A stretch of DNA of 9,316 nt from Pseudomonadota bacterium (GCA_023392205.1 JAEVZN010000236.1:1-9316); one strand, 5' to 3'. Shown: positions 1-7,582, counted from the stretch's first letter. Program-made: numbers and translations. Notes: a model not told the origin generated them from the sequence alone.

Positions 1-653
1 GCCGTACACAACACGACCAGCGTGCCGGCATCGACATGCGACTTTACTTCGCTCGGGAATCGCAGCACCGCATCGACGCGGCCGCCCAGCAATTCGGCAA
101 CTTCACGCCCCGTCCCGCCCGGCACATAGATCGCATCGGTGCCGAGCTGTTTCATGAGAGCCGCCGACACGATATGCGTGAAGGAGCCATTGCCGCCAAC
201 CGCCACGCGCAGCTTGGTGTTGCCCTTCTTGGTCGCGTCAATCATGTCCTTCAGCGACGACCAGCCTGAATCCTTGCGCACCGCCAGCACCGGGACTTCC
301 ATGCCGATCCGCGCGATGGGCGTGAAGGCCTTGTAGTCGAAGGGCACGTTGCCCTGGTAATGCACGGTGGAAATCGAGTTCGAATTCCAGACGATGTTGT
401 AGCCGTCGGCCGGCTGCGACTGCACATAGGTGTAGCCGATGGCGCCACCGCCACCGGGGCGGCTGACCGCCACGACCGGCTTGCCCAGCGCCTTGGACAT
501 CTGGTCGGCAAGCACCTGACCGACGGCCTGCGCCGAACCGCCGAACAATACGGTCATCTCGACCGGCTTTTCGGGGAATTGCTGTGCGCTTGCCATCGCG
601 CTTGTGAGCATCACGGCGATTGCGGCAAGTCCTGTCTTTCGGATCGCAGTCAT
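1..653 (-). CDS. Bug/TctC-family tripartite tricarboxylate transporter solute-binding protein (3' end beyond window)
   Basis: This is a periplasmic receptor of the Bug/TctC family, which binds small carboxylates and related compounds and can feed a TctAB membrane carrier. The 217 visible residues start with a Sec signal peptide: a basic start (IRK, residues 4-6), a hydrophobic stretch at about 8-21 and an ASA-Q cleavage site near residue 23. The mature part then follows the family pattern: PGGGGAIG, which fits the ligand-binding loop, then PFDYKAFTPIARIG, and a VGGNGSFTH region followed by VPGGTGREVAELLGGRVDA. The start ATG has a strong GGGAGG ribosome binding site at 661-666, spaced 7 nt. 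Family members run to about 320 residues, so roughly the last third lies outside the window. It follows the hydrolase gene by 96 bp on the same strand and is probably the last visible gene of the operon. Bug receptors are often orphans, so no TctAB pair should be assumed. Family call is firm; the ligand is unknown. Confidence 0.92.
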   Translation of the reverse strand, partial: MTAIRKTGLAAIAVMLTSAMASAQQFPEKPVEMTVLFGGSAQAVGQVLADQMSKALGKPVVAVSRPGGGGAIGYTYVQSQPADGYNIVWNSNSISTVHYQGNVPFDYKAFTPIARIGMEVPVLAVRKDSGWSSLKDMIDATKKGNTKLRVAVGGNGSFTHIVSAALMKQLGTDAIYVPGGTGREVAELLGGRVDAVLRFPSEVKSHVDAGTLVVLCT

Positions 654-749
654 CAGTCTTCCTCCCTTGAATCGTGGTTGCGGGTGAACGGTATTGTGCG
701 GCCGTTTCTTGTTCCCGGTTCAGAGACACTCCTTACGTATCGATATGCG

Positions 750-1598
750 TCACACCTCGAGTTGTCCGATGACGCCCGCGCGCGACAAGCTCGCGAAGCT
801 TTCGTCATCATGGGTCACGAGGATGGTGAGGTCGGGTGCGCGCTGTATCAGCGCGTTCAGGCAGGCAAGCTGCGCCATCACTGCCGGCACATCCTCCTTG
901 ACCCATGGGGCCGCCTTTCCCTTCACCTGACGAATGTTGTCCAGAACCCAGGCCGCATCGACAGAATGCAGGACTTCTTGTCCGGATTGCAGCCGGATGT
1001 AGGCCATCTGCATATCGGGGCTGTGGCCCGGCGCCTTGATCAGCACCAGGCCGGGCGCGACCGGGTAATATCTGCGGTAATCGAGTGCGATGAATTGCGC
1101 CGCCTGACGCTCATCGATCTTCAGATGCGGCCGGTGCGGCTTGGCCATCATCAGCGACAGCGTATCGGTGGAGGCGATTGTCTTGCGCGCCAGTTCGTCT
1201 GAATGGGCGGCGGTCAACACGCCGCCGGCATGGTCGGCATGGTAATGGGTGAGGATGATCAGGCGCGCGGCATCGAGTGCGCGCAAAATCCGAGCAAAGG
1301 CGTCGTCATCATAGGGCTCGCCCTCGCCGAAGGATTCATGCGTCGCGCGATCCATGCCGGAATCGAGCATCACCTTACCGTCGGGATAGACCAACTGATA
1401 GGCGGTGCGCGGCATGGTCACCGGGCTGTCGTCGCCGCCGTCGATGACGAATTTGCGCGGCCGGATAGACGCGGCAAAACGTATGCCGTTCAGTGCCGTC
1501 GGCAGCGCACCGGGGATCGCCCGCGCCAACATCCGCAACGCGTCGAGATCGATCTCGAAGGTGGCTGTCTGCATTTGCTGGCGGGGTGTGTCGAGCAT
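750..1598 (-). CDS. MBL-fold metallo-hydrolase
   Basis: This is a 282-residue enzyme of the metallo-beta-lactamase fold. The dinuclear metal site is complete: the HxHxDH motif in THYHADHAGG (H118, H120, D122, H123), H192 in APGHSPD, D214 in SVDAAW and H263 in VTHDDE. There is no signal peptide, so it is expected in the cytoplasm. Known enzymes with this layout include acyl-homoserine lactonases, other lactonases, thioesterases and glyoxalase II relatives; the sequence does not show which applies. The start at 1598 is chosen because the longer frame upstream is arginine- and serine-rich shadow sequence antisense-like to the preceding gene's 3' end. It leaves a 10-bp gap after the molybdenum subunit gene, so the two are probably co-translated. 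The only SD-like match, GGAG, sits 13 nt upstream, which is weak. Position in the operon suggests that it hydrolyses a product or activated intermediate of the oxidation steps, which is an inference. Confidence 0.9.
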   Translation of the reverse strand: MLDTPRQQMQTATFEIDLDALRMLARAIPGALPTALNGIRFAASIRPRKFVIDGGDDSPVTMPRTAYQLVYPDGKVMLDSGMDRATHESFGEGEPYDDDAFARILRALDAARLIILTHYHADHAGGVLTAAHSDELARKTIASTDTLSLMMAKPHRPHLKIDERQAAQFIALDYRRYYPVAPGLVLIKAPGHSPDMQMAYIRLQSGQEVLHSVDAAWVLDNIRQVKGKAAPWVKEDVPAVMAQLACLNALIQRAPDLTILVTHDDESFASLSRAGVIGQLEV

Positions 1599-1608
1599 CG
1601 GTGGCTGG

Positions 1609-2634
1609 CTACTCCGCAGCTTCGATATGGATGTGGCGCTCGCGCTCCTCGCGTTCCTTGTCGCGGATCGCCATGAGTACTTTCTCCGGCGACGCCGGCA
1701 ACGCGGTGATGCGCACGCCGACGGCGTCATAGATCGCGTTCATGATGGCCGGAATGGTCGGCACCATGGCCGGCTCGCCGATGCCCTTGACGCCAAGCGG
1801 ACCGATGGGATCGGGATCCTCGACGATGATGGAGGTGACATGCGGCACGTCGAGCGACGTCGGCAGGATGTATTTCGCAAAGCCGGGCGTGGTCGTGTGA
1901 CCTTCGGACAGCTTGTAGTCTTCCATCAAAGCCTGACCGAGCGCCTGCACGATGCCGCCCTCGATCTGGCCTTCGACGCCCTTGGGATTGACCGCACGGC
2001 CCACATCATGTGCGGCCCAGATGCCGAGCACCTGCACCTCACCTGTCAGCGTATCGACTTCGACATCCGCCACCTGGCAGCCGAATACATAGGCCTGCCA
2101 CGGCCGCCCCGCGCCATCGACGGGGTGAAGCCCGGTGGTATCCGTGCCGAAGCTTGCCGAGCCGAGCGGCACCACGCCGCGGCTTTTCGCAAGATGCACG
2201 GCCTTGTCCATGGTCATGCGATGATTGGAGCCTTCAGCCCAGATTTCGCCGGACGCAGCCTCGATCGTTTCGGGGGGCACATCCCATTCGTTGGCCAGCA
2301 CCTGTGCCAGCTTGCCGAAGGCCTCGCGCGAGGCGAGTGCCACCACATTGCCGATCATGTAGGTCTGACGCGTGGCGCCGGCATGCGCCGCTTCCGGCGC
2401 GCGCGCGGTGTCGTTGTCGCCTATGGTGACGTCCTGCGGACGCACGCCGAGTTCTTCGGCCGCGATCTGCGCCAGTACGGTGAGAATACCCTCACCGATT
2501 TCGGTGACGCCGGTCACGACCTTTGCCGTGCCGCCATCGTCGATTTCGACCCAGGCTCCGGCCCGGTCCACCGTCGCCGTGCGGGCAATTCCATACCAGC
2601 AGCCTGCGACGCCGCGTCCGCGTTTGCGTGCCAT
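1609..2634 (-). CDS. Molybdopterin-binding subunit, C-terminal half, of a xanthine dehydrogenase family enzyme
   Basis: This 341-residue protein corresponds to the second half of the molybdenum-cofactor chain of xanthine dehydrogenase/aldehyde oxidase enzymes. It opens with RGRGVAGCWYGIA, which matches the start of the second Moco domain. It then carries TEIGEGILTVLAQIAAEELGV (about 44-64), HDVGRAVNP (209-217), EGQIEGGIVQALGQAL (221-236) and, near the C-terminus, GVKGIGEPAM, where E287 lines up with the catalytic glutamate of the family. It lacks the FGGKE and FRSFG segments, which are in the preceding gene, so neither product alone could form the active site. The ATG at 2634 lies one base after the TAA stop of that gene, in another frame, so reinitiation or coupling is expected; a GGAGG lies 12 nt upstream. 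The residue between the two glycines of the usual GQG motif is Glu here. Upstream codons in this frame are an arginine-rich shadow, which supports a real start over a frameshift. Confidence 0.88.
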   Translation of the reverse strand: MARKRGRGVAGCWYGIARTATVDRAGAWVEIDDGGTAKVVTGVTEIGEGILTVLAQIAAEELGVRPQDVTIGDNDTARAPEAAHAGATRQTYMIGNVVALASREAFGKLAQVLANEWDVPPETIEAASGEIWAEGSNHRMTMDKAVHLAKSRGVVPLGSASFGTDTTGLHPVDGAGRPWQAYVFGCQVADVEVDTLTGEVQVLGIWAAHDVGRAVNPKGVEGQIEGGIVQALGQALMEDYKLSEGHTTTPGFAKYILPTSLDVPHVTSIIVEDPDPIGPLGVKGIGEPAMVPTIPAIMNAIYDAVGVRITALPASPEKVLMAIRDKEREERERHIHIEAAE

Positions 2635-2635
2635 G

Positions 2636-4522
2636 TTATTCCGCCGCCTCCAGCTTGCCGTTGCCATCCCGGAAACGCGCGCCGAGCGTACAGGGCGCGC
2701 GCAAGCCATCGCCGTCGGCAGCGAAATCGCCGCGCGTGGCGCCGCGCGAGGACGGTGCGCCCTGCTCCCAGCGCGAGGCGCGTTCCGCCGCTTCCAGAAT
2801 GCGCAGATAGCTCACGGATTTCAGCGTCTGCTTGGTATGTGTCTGCGCCCCGTCGCGCATGGCATTGATACGCCGGATTTCGAACGGATCGAGGCCCAGC
2901 CGCTCGGCGCAGATATCGAGATGCGATTCGGTGGCGAATTGCGTCTGCAGCGCGCCGAAGGAGCGGAAGGCGCCGGACGGCGTGTTGTTTGTATAGATGC
3001 CGTAGGTGTCGACCTGCAAATTCGGGATCGCATACGGCCCTGCGCCCAGGATTGCAGCCTTGCGCATCACGCCTTCGGTGGAGAGCCCGTAGGCGCCGCC
3101 GTCACAGATCATCTTCAGTATCACCGCCTGGATGCGGCCGTCGCTTGTCAGACCCATCCGCAAGGTGGTGCGAGACGGATGGCGCTTCGCGGTTGTTGCG
3201 ATGGACTCCTCTCGCGTGAACACGAGCCGCACCGGCCGGCCGGTCTTCATGGCCATCAGGGCGAGCATGCCCTGATAGATCATGTCTTCCTTGCCGCCAA
3301 AGCCCCCGCCAACCGGCGACATGATGAAGCGTACTTTATTGATCGGCTGTTTGATGATTTTCGCCAGCATGTGGCGGTGATGGGTGATGTTCTGGCTCGG
3401 CGAGACGATGGTCACAACGCCGTCGGCGTCGACATAACCGAGCCCCGCCTCCGGTTCGAGATAGGCATGCTCGATGGCCTGCGTTTCGTAATCCTGCTCG
3501 ACTACGAGATCGGATTGCGCGAAGCCCTTTTCGATGTCGCCCTTGCGGATCGGGATATGCTTGGTGACATTGTCGGGCGCGTAGTCGTGGATGACCGGCG
3601 CACCGGGCTTCATCGCCGACAGCGCATCGAACAGAGCGGGCAGCGGCTTGTAAACCACCTTGATCTTCGACAGGGCAAGCCGCGCGGTGACCTGATCTTC
3701 GGCTGCGACCGCCGCCACCGCTTCGCCGACATAACGCACCTTGCCGCGCGCCATGATCGGCTGGTCGTGGACAAACACACCGAACCCGTCCTCGCCCGGC
3801 ACATCGGAAGCGGTGATGACGCCCTCGACGCCCTCCATGGCTTCGGCTTCGGAGGTGTCGATGGATTCGATCAGCGCATGAGGGTGCGGCGAGCGCAGCA
3901 CCTGCAGATGCAGCATGTTCGGCAGCACCATGTCGCCGGCATATTTCAGCGCGCCCGACACCTTGCCCGGTGCATCGAGGCGGCGGACATTGACACCGAT
4001 ATATTTGCCGTCGCTCACGTCCGTTTCGGCCAGCGCTGTGACCGGCAGCGTGCCGTTGCTGACGTCGCGGGCAAGTTCGACCGCATCGAAGATCTTCTGA
4101 TAGCCGGTGCAGCGGCAGATATTTCCGCCAAGCCGCTCCTTGATCTCCTCACGGTCGGCGAATGGATTGACGCGAAGCGCCGCCGTTGCCGCCATCACCA
4201 TGCCGGGGATGCAATAGCCACATTGGCTGGCGCCGGTCTTGTGGAAGGCCTTCTGCAGCACCGAGAGATCGCCCTTCTGCGCCAGCCCTTCCACCGTATC
4301 GATGGTCGTCCCTTGCGCCTTTCCGACCGGCATCAGGCAGGACTTCATCAGCACGCCATCGACAAAGACCGAACACGCGCCGCATTCGCCCGCCCCGCAT
4401 CCGTCCTTGGTGCCAGTCAGGCTCATGTCGTCGCGCAGGAAATCGAGTAGCCGCTGATGCGGTGCTGCGGAACGCTTGACCTTGCGTCCGTTGACGACGG
4501 CTTCGATGCGAAGCTCAGGCAC
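2636..4522 (-). CDS. Fused [2Fe-2S] and N-terminal molybdopterin-binding subunit of a xanthine dehydrogenase family enzyme (XdhD-like)
   Basis: This 628-residue protein joins the small iron-sulfur subunit to the first half of the Moco subunit. Residues 1 to about 160 form the two [2Fe-2S] domains: C42, C47, C50 and C62 for the plant-ferredoxin-type cluster, and C101, C104, C136 and C138 for the second. From about 173 (KYIGVNVRRLDAPGKVSG) the Moco chain begins, with HAYLEPE (352-358), PVGGGFGGKE (403-412) and GAFRSFGALQTQF (517-529). It stops after about 45 linker-like residues, just where the second Moco domain should follow; that domain is the next gene. Together the two products total 969 residues, close to the fused E. 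coli protein XdhD (about 950 by recall). A GTG start at 4522 is chosen: it overlaps the FAD gene's last codons, has GGGAGG at 4529-4534 spaced 6 nt, and gives a family-like N-terminus (PELRIEAVVNGRK). The substrate is unknown. Confidence 0.9.
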   Translation of the reverse strand: MPELRIEAVVNGRKVKRSAAPHQRLLDFLRDDMSLTGTKDGCGAGECGACSVFVDGVLMKSCLMPVGKAQGTTIDTVEGLAQKGDLSVLQKAFHKTGASQCGYCIPGMVMAATAALRVNPFADREEIKERLGGNICRCTGYQKIFDAVELARDVSNGTLPVTALAETDVSDGKYIGVNVRRLDAPGKVSGALKYAGDMVLPNMLHLQVLRSPHPHALIESIDTSEAEAMEGVEGVITASDVPGEDGFGVFVHDQPIMARGKVRYVGEAVAAVAAEDQVTARLALSKIKVVYKPLPALFDALSAMKPGAPVIHDYAPDNVTKHIPIRKGDIEKGFAQSDLVVEQDYETQAIEHAYLEPEAGLGYVDADGVVTIVSPSQNITHHRHMLAKIIKQPINKVRFIMSPVGGGFGGKEDMIYQGMLALMAMKTGRPVRLVFTREESIATTAKRHPSRTTLRMGLTSDGRIQAVILKMICDGGAYGLSTEGVMRKAAILGAGPYAIPNLQVDTYGIYTNNTPSGAFRSFGALQTQFATESHLDICAERLGLDPFEIRRINAMRDGAQTHTKQTLKSVSYLRILEAAERASRWEQGAPSSRGATRGDFAADGDGLRAPCTLGARFRDGNGKLEAAE

Positions 4523-5435
4523 AGGCGGCCTCCCATTCCGGAGAGAGCAGGCCGGCATCCGCGCCGGCCTGTTTCGCGGCATTGAACAGGCCGCGCATGA
4601 CAAAGCCGCGCACGACCTCGCGGCGATAATCCTGGCGGGTGCGCGAGCGCACCAGCGCCACCGGCATCGTGCTCGCGTGTTCGAGGCGGGCGAGTATCAG
4701 CGGGCCGCTCATCAGAAATTGCTCGACCTCGCGCAGCCGCAGCGGCACCGGACCGATCCCGCCGATGGCGAGCCGCACGTCTTCGAATGTACGGCCGTCG
4801 CGGTCGAGCTTCACCAGCGTTGCGAGACACACGGTGGAAATGACCAGCGAGCGGCGATGACCGACCTTCTCGAACGAGCCGCCATAGCCGGGCAACGCTT
4901 CGCAGGTGAGGCTCAGGAGAATTTCGTCCTCGGCCATCTTCGTCTGCCCGGGACCGGTGATGAAATCGTCGATGGCGAGGCTGCGCGTCTCGACCTTGCC
5001 ATTGCGGCGGCTGGCCAGCGTCAGTGTTGCATGATGCGCATAAAGCGGCGGCGTACCGTCGGCTGCGGGCGACGCGTTGACGATATTGCCGCCGATGGTT
5101 GCGGATTCGCGCAACTGATCGTCGGCAAACCAGATCGCACAGCGCGGCATGGCCGGCATCGCCTGCATCAGGGCATCGTCGTCGAGAAAGCGCTGGAACG
5201 GCGTAACGGCGCCGAGCGTCACTTGCGTTGCGCCGACTTTGCGTTCGCGCAATTGCGGAACGCGCGTCACGTCGATCAGCGTCGGGATATGCACGTCGCC
5301 GGCGCGCCCCTCGCGCGCCCAGGGCAGGATGTCTGTTGCGCCTGCGATCAGCCGGAACCGCCCGCGATGCGCCTCGATCATGTCGAAGGCCTCGTCGAGC
5401 GATTGCGGCATCAGATATTCATCGCAGAGAAGCAT
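4515..5435 (-). CDS. FAD-binding subunit of a xanthine dehydrogenase family enzyme (CoxM-like)
   Basis: This 306-residue protein is the flavin subunit that takes electrons from the [2Fe-2S] clusters and passes them to an acceptor such as NAD+ or a quinone-linked carrier. It shows the two FAD-contact segments of the family: RLIAGATDILPW near the N-terminus (usual form AGGTDL), and ATIGGNIVNASPAADGTPPL in the middle. It also has the C-terminal GGIGPVPLRLREVEQ segment typical of CO-dehydrogenase-type flavin subunits. No signal peptide is present and length is normal for the family (about 280-310). The ATG at 5435 is chosen because AAGGAG lies upstream (5447-5452, spacing 11 nt) and the N-terminus LLCDEYLMPQSLDEAF fits the family; the longer form adds only 11 atypical residues. 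The gene overlaps the following subunit gene by 8 nt. A strong palindrome lies directly upstream of its ribosome binding site. Confidence 0.92.
   Translation of the reverse strand: MLLCDEYLMPQSLDEAFDMIEAHRGRFRLIAGATDILPWAREGRAGDVHIPTLIDVTRVPQLRERKVGATQVTLGAVTPFQRFLDDDALMQAMPAMPRCAIWFADDQLRESATIGGNIVNASPAADGTPPLYAHHATLTLASRRNGKVETRSLAIDDFITGPGQTKMAEDEILLSLTCEALPGYGGSFEKVGHRRSLVISTVCLATLVKLDRDGRTFEDVRLAIGGIGPVPLRLREVEQFLMSGPLILARLEHASTMPVALVRSRTRQDYRREVVRGFVMRGLFNAAKQAGADAGLLSPEWEAACA
4529..4534 (-). promoter_or_regulatory. Ribosome binding site fixing the GTG start of the iron-sulfur/molybdenum subunit
   Basis: GGGAGG on the minus strand lies 6 nt before the GTG at 4522, inside the last codons of the FAD subunit gene. 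No ATG near this point gives a family-like N-terminus, so this site decides the start. The 8-nt overlap between the two genes suggests translational coupling, which would help to keep the subunits stoichiometric. Confidence 0.75.
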
Positions 5436-5453
5436 GGATAAGTTTGCTCCTTG

Positions 5454-5481
5454 ATCCCTCCCCCGCAAGTGGGGGAGGGAT
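5454..5481. repeat. Perfect 11-bp palindrome (REP-like hairpin) between the dehydrogenase and FAD subunit genes
   Basis: ATCCCTCCCCC (5454-5464) and GGGGGAGGGAT (5471-5481) are perfect inverted copies around a 6-nt loop (GCAAGT). C-rich/G-rich palindromes of this style are widespread intergenic repeats in Hyphomicrobiales genomes (recalled; copy number here cannot be checked). There is no T-run on either side, so it is not a typical intrinsic terminator. In the minus-strand transcript the hairpin ends one base before the AAGGAG of the FAD subunit gene. It could therefore stabilise an mRNA end, partly attenuate the operon or affect translation. Confidence 0.8.
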
Positions 5482-5489
5482 TGAGAAAA

Positions 5490-6656
5490 TTACTCCGCCG
5501 CGATCTTCTGCGCCGCGCCGGGTTTCATCTTCACAACCACCTTGATCGCATCTTCCACGCGATCCTTGGCGTAGCGGATCGCGGTCGGCAGATCCTCCAG
5601 CGGGAATGTGTGGGTATGGATCTTGGTGGCGTCGAAGCGCTTCTGCTTCATGAAGGCTTCCGCACGATGCGTCGCCGTCTTGCCTTCGCCGCGGATGCCA
5701 TATACGTAGATGTTGTTGCGCACGATATGTGCGATATCGACCGGCGCCTCGCCATGCGGAAAGGCTGCGAGGCAGACCTTGCCGCCGCGATTGACCATCT
5801 TGATGGCCTCGTTCATCGCATTCGGCGCGGCCGAGCATTCGACTACATAATCGACGCCCTTGCCGCCATTGAGATCCTTCACCGCCTGCACGACGTCGTT
5901 CACCTTGCGGATATTGACGACGTGATCGGCGCCGAGCTCCTTGCCGATCTGCAGGCGGTTGTCGCGCGTGCCGGTGAGGATCACGGGCTGCGCACCCATT
6001 GCCTTCGCGACCGCAACGCCCAGAAGTCCAATCGGGCCGGGGCCGGTGACAACGACGCTTTCACCGGCGACAAGCCCGCCGAGTTCTGTCAGGCCATACA
6101 TGGCCGTGCCTGCAGTCACGACCAGCGTCGCTTCCTCGTCGGTCATGTCGTCGGGGATCGCGACCAGCGTATTGATGTGGTTGACCTGATATTCGCAGAA
6201 GCCGCCATCGGTCGTAAAGCCATTGGCGCGATGACCCTTGTCGACGTCACCGTAATTCAGACCGTAATTGTGGCATGAGGTATACATGCCCTCGCGGCAC
6301 CGTTTGCATTGTCCGCAACCGGCATGGATCTCGACCGTGATGCGCTGGCCGATCTTGTATTCGTCGACACCCGGTCCGAGCGCGACCACCGTGCCCATAT
6401 ATTCATGGCCTGGCGTGAAATTCTTGTTATGCGGCATGCCGCCCTGAATCATCGCCGGCGGACCGTGATAGATGATCTCCAGGTCGGTCGCGCAGATCGC
6501 CACCGCATCGATGCGCACCAGCACCTCGGCCTTTTTCGGCACCGGCACCGCCTTGTCGGTCAGCTTCAGGTCGCCGGGATCGCCCAGCACCCAGGCCTTC
6601 ATCTTTTCGGGGATCGGAAAGTCCTTGCTGGTCTTTACGCCGGCCGGTGCGTACAT
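5490..6656 (-). CDS. Zinc-dependent alcohol dehydrogenase family protein (MDR superfamily)
   Basis: This 388-residue protein is a medium-chain dehydrogenase/reductase, expected to oxidise an alcohol to an aldehyde or ketone with NAD(P)+. It shows C55 in AICATDLEI and the GHEYMGTV motif (H84, E85) of the catalytic zinc site, the four structural-zinc cysteines C114, C117, C120 and C128 (CGQCKRCREGMYTSC), and a Rossmann fold with GPGPIG (205-210). By eye, the position that usually supplies a further zinc ligand (Glu, Asp or Cys near residue 180) reads VVTAGT. The start ATG has AGGAG at 6664-6668, spaced 7 nt; an internal Met at 19 is possible. It lies 53 bp after the IclR gene and 54 bp before the FAD subunit gene on the same strand, which suggests that the alcohol's oxidation product feeds the molybdenum enzyme. 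The exact substrate cannot be assigned; threonine, sorbitol and cyclic-alcohol dehydrogenases all share these motifs. Confidence 0.9.
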   Translation of the reverse strand: MYAPAGVKTSKDFPIPEKMKAWVLGDPGDLKLTDKAVPVPKKAEVLVRIDAVAICATDLEIIYHGPPAMIQGGMPHNKNFTPGHEYMGTVVALGPGVDEYKIGQRITVEIHAGCGQCKRCREGMYTSCHNYGLNYGDVDKGHRANGFTTDGGFCEYQVNHINTLVAIPDDMTDEEATLVVTAGTAMYGLTELGGLVAGESVVVTGPGPIGLLGVAVAKAMGAQPVILTGTRDNRLQIGKELGADHVVNIRKVNDVVQAVKDLNGGKGVDYVVECSAAPNAMNEAIKMVNRGGKVCLAAFPHGEAPVDIAHIVRNNIYVYGIRGEGKTATHRAEAFMKQKRFDATKIHTHTFPLEDLPTAIRYAKDRVEDAIKVVVKMKPGAAQKIAAE

Positions 6657-6709
6657 CGCGCCACTCCTGTTTCGATTGAGGTTTTTGTTTCAGTTCAAGA
6701 CGTTACGAC

Positions 6710-7576
6710 TCAAGCTATTGCGACAGATTTGGGCTGCTGCGAGCCGGGCTCGCCGAGTTCGGCCGACAACGCATTGGCAGCCGCGATCACTTCCTGACGC
6801 ATCAGGGCGAAATGATCGTCGGTGGCACGCATCGACGGCGCCGATGCACTGATCGCGCCGACCACGGCGCCGGCATGATCGCGGATCGCCGCGCCGACAC
6901 AGATGACGCCGGGCTGGAATTCCTCGCGGTCGATGGCGACACCGTTGCGCCGCACATGCCGCAATTCCTCGATCAGCGTGTCAAAATCGACAATCGTATT
7001 GTCGGTGAAGCGCTTGAGATCTTCCGGCGGCACCATGCGGCGGATCTGGTCCTCGGGCAGCCAGGCGATCATCGCCTTGCCGGTCGCGGTGGCATGCGGC
7101 GCGTCGCTTCGGCCGACCATGCCAGTATCGACGCGTACGGCATGGCGCGCCTCGCGTTTTAGCAGCGTGACGATATTGTCGCTTTGCAGCACGGCGAGAT
7201 GCACGGTTTCGCCTGTGACATGATTGATGCGGTCGATATGCGGCTGCGCGCGGCGGGGCAGATCCACCTGCCGCAGACAGGCATGGCCGAGATAAAGCAC
7301 CCGCGCACCGAGCGCATAGGAGCGGCGGCCCGGCACTTTGGCTACATAGCCCCAGTTCACCAGTGTCGAAAGCAGATGATGGCACGTCGACACATTCAGA
7401 GAGGTGCGCCGCGACAGATCGGTGAGCGAAGCTTCGCCGCCCGCTTCCGCCAGCGCCTCAAGCAACGACAACGCGCGATCGACGGACTGGATGCTCCCGC
7501 GATTGGGAGATTTGATGCTGCCATTCACGATGGCGCGTGCAGACGGATTCGGGCTGACGACAATGGTGTCCGACAC
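6710..7576 (-). CDS. IclR-family transcriptional regulator
   Basis: This 288-residue protein has the two-domain IclR layout. A winged helix-turn-helix runs from about 28 to 90 (IQSVDRALSLLEAL, then LTDLSRRTSLNVSTCHHLLSTL with the recognition helix, then the wing GRRSYALG). An effector-binding domain follows, with HATATGKAMIAWLP (161-174), GVAIDREEFQPGVICVGAAI (212-231) and ISASAP (242-247). A GTG start at 7576 is chosen because AGAGGA at 7583-7588 is spaced 6 nt and because the upstream frame reads through the intergenic region. The N-terminal extension of about 28 residues before the DNA-binding domain is not unusual. IclR proteins are typically single-compound sensors that repress or activate adjacent catabolic genes and often their own. 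As the first gene of the run it probably controls the dehydrogenase and molybdenum-enzyme genes and is autoregulated. The effector is unknown. Confidence 0.93.
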   Translation of the reverse strand: MSDTIVVSPNPSARAIVNGSIKSPNRGSIQSVDRALSLLEALAEAGGEASLTDLSRRTSLNVSTCHHLLSTLVNWGYVAKVPGRRSYALGARVLYLGHACLRQVDLPRRAQPHIDRINHVTGETVHLAVLQSDNIVTLLKREARHAVRVDTGMVGRSDAPHATATGKAMIAWLPEDQIRRMVPPEDLKRFTDNTIVDFDTLIEELRHVRRNGVAIDREEFQPGVICVGAAIRDHAGAVVGAISASAPSMRATDDHFALMRQEVIAAANALSAELGEPGSQQPKSVAIA

Positions 7577-7582
7577 AACGTT

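Noticed and set aside
687..706. AACGG-N10-CCGTT inverted repeat in the 96-bp gap before the Bug receptor gene
   Set aside because: The stem is only 5 bp with a large loop and no T-run. It is weak as a terminator, and nothing supports it as an operator.
360..1202. A 280-codon plus-strand open frame covering the receptor and hydrolase genes
   Set aside because: It lies antisense to two well-supported genes and spans their intergenic gap without any recognisable motif.
2634..2709. Frameshift explanation for the split molybdenum subunit
   Set aside because: The C-half frame upstream of 2634 is arginine-rich shadow sequence. The N-half frame stays protein-like to its own stop, and a start codon sits one base later, so a natural gene boundary fits better.
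2372..4450. A 692-codon open frame on the plus strand, antisense to the molybdenum subunits
   Set aside because: It is a mirror of real minus-strand genes in high-GC DNA. Its composition is rich in Arg, His, Asp and Ala, with no domain motif, while the opposite strand shows clear family motifs throughout.
5454..5481. Palindrome as an intrinsic terminator
   Set aside because: No T-run follows the stem on either strand, and the genes on both sides are same-strand and functionally linked.
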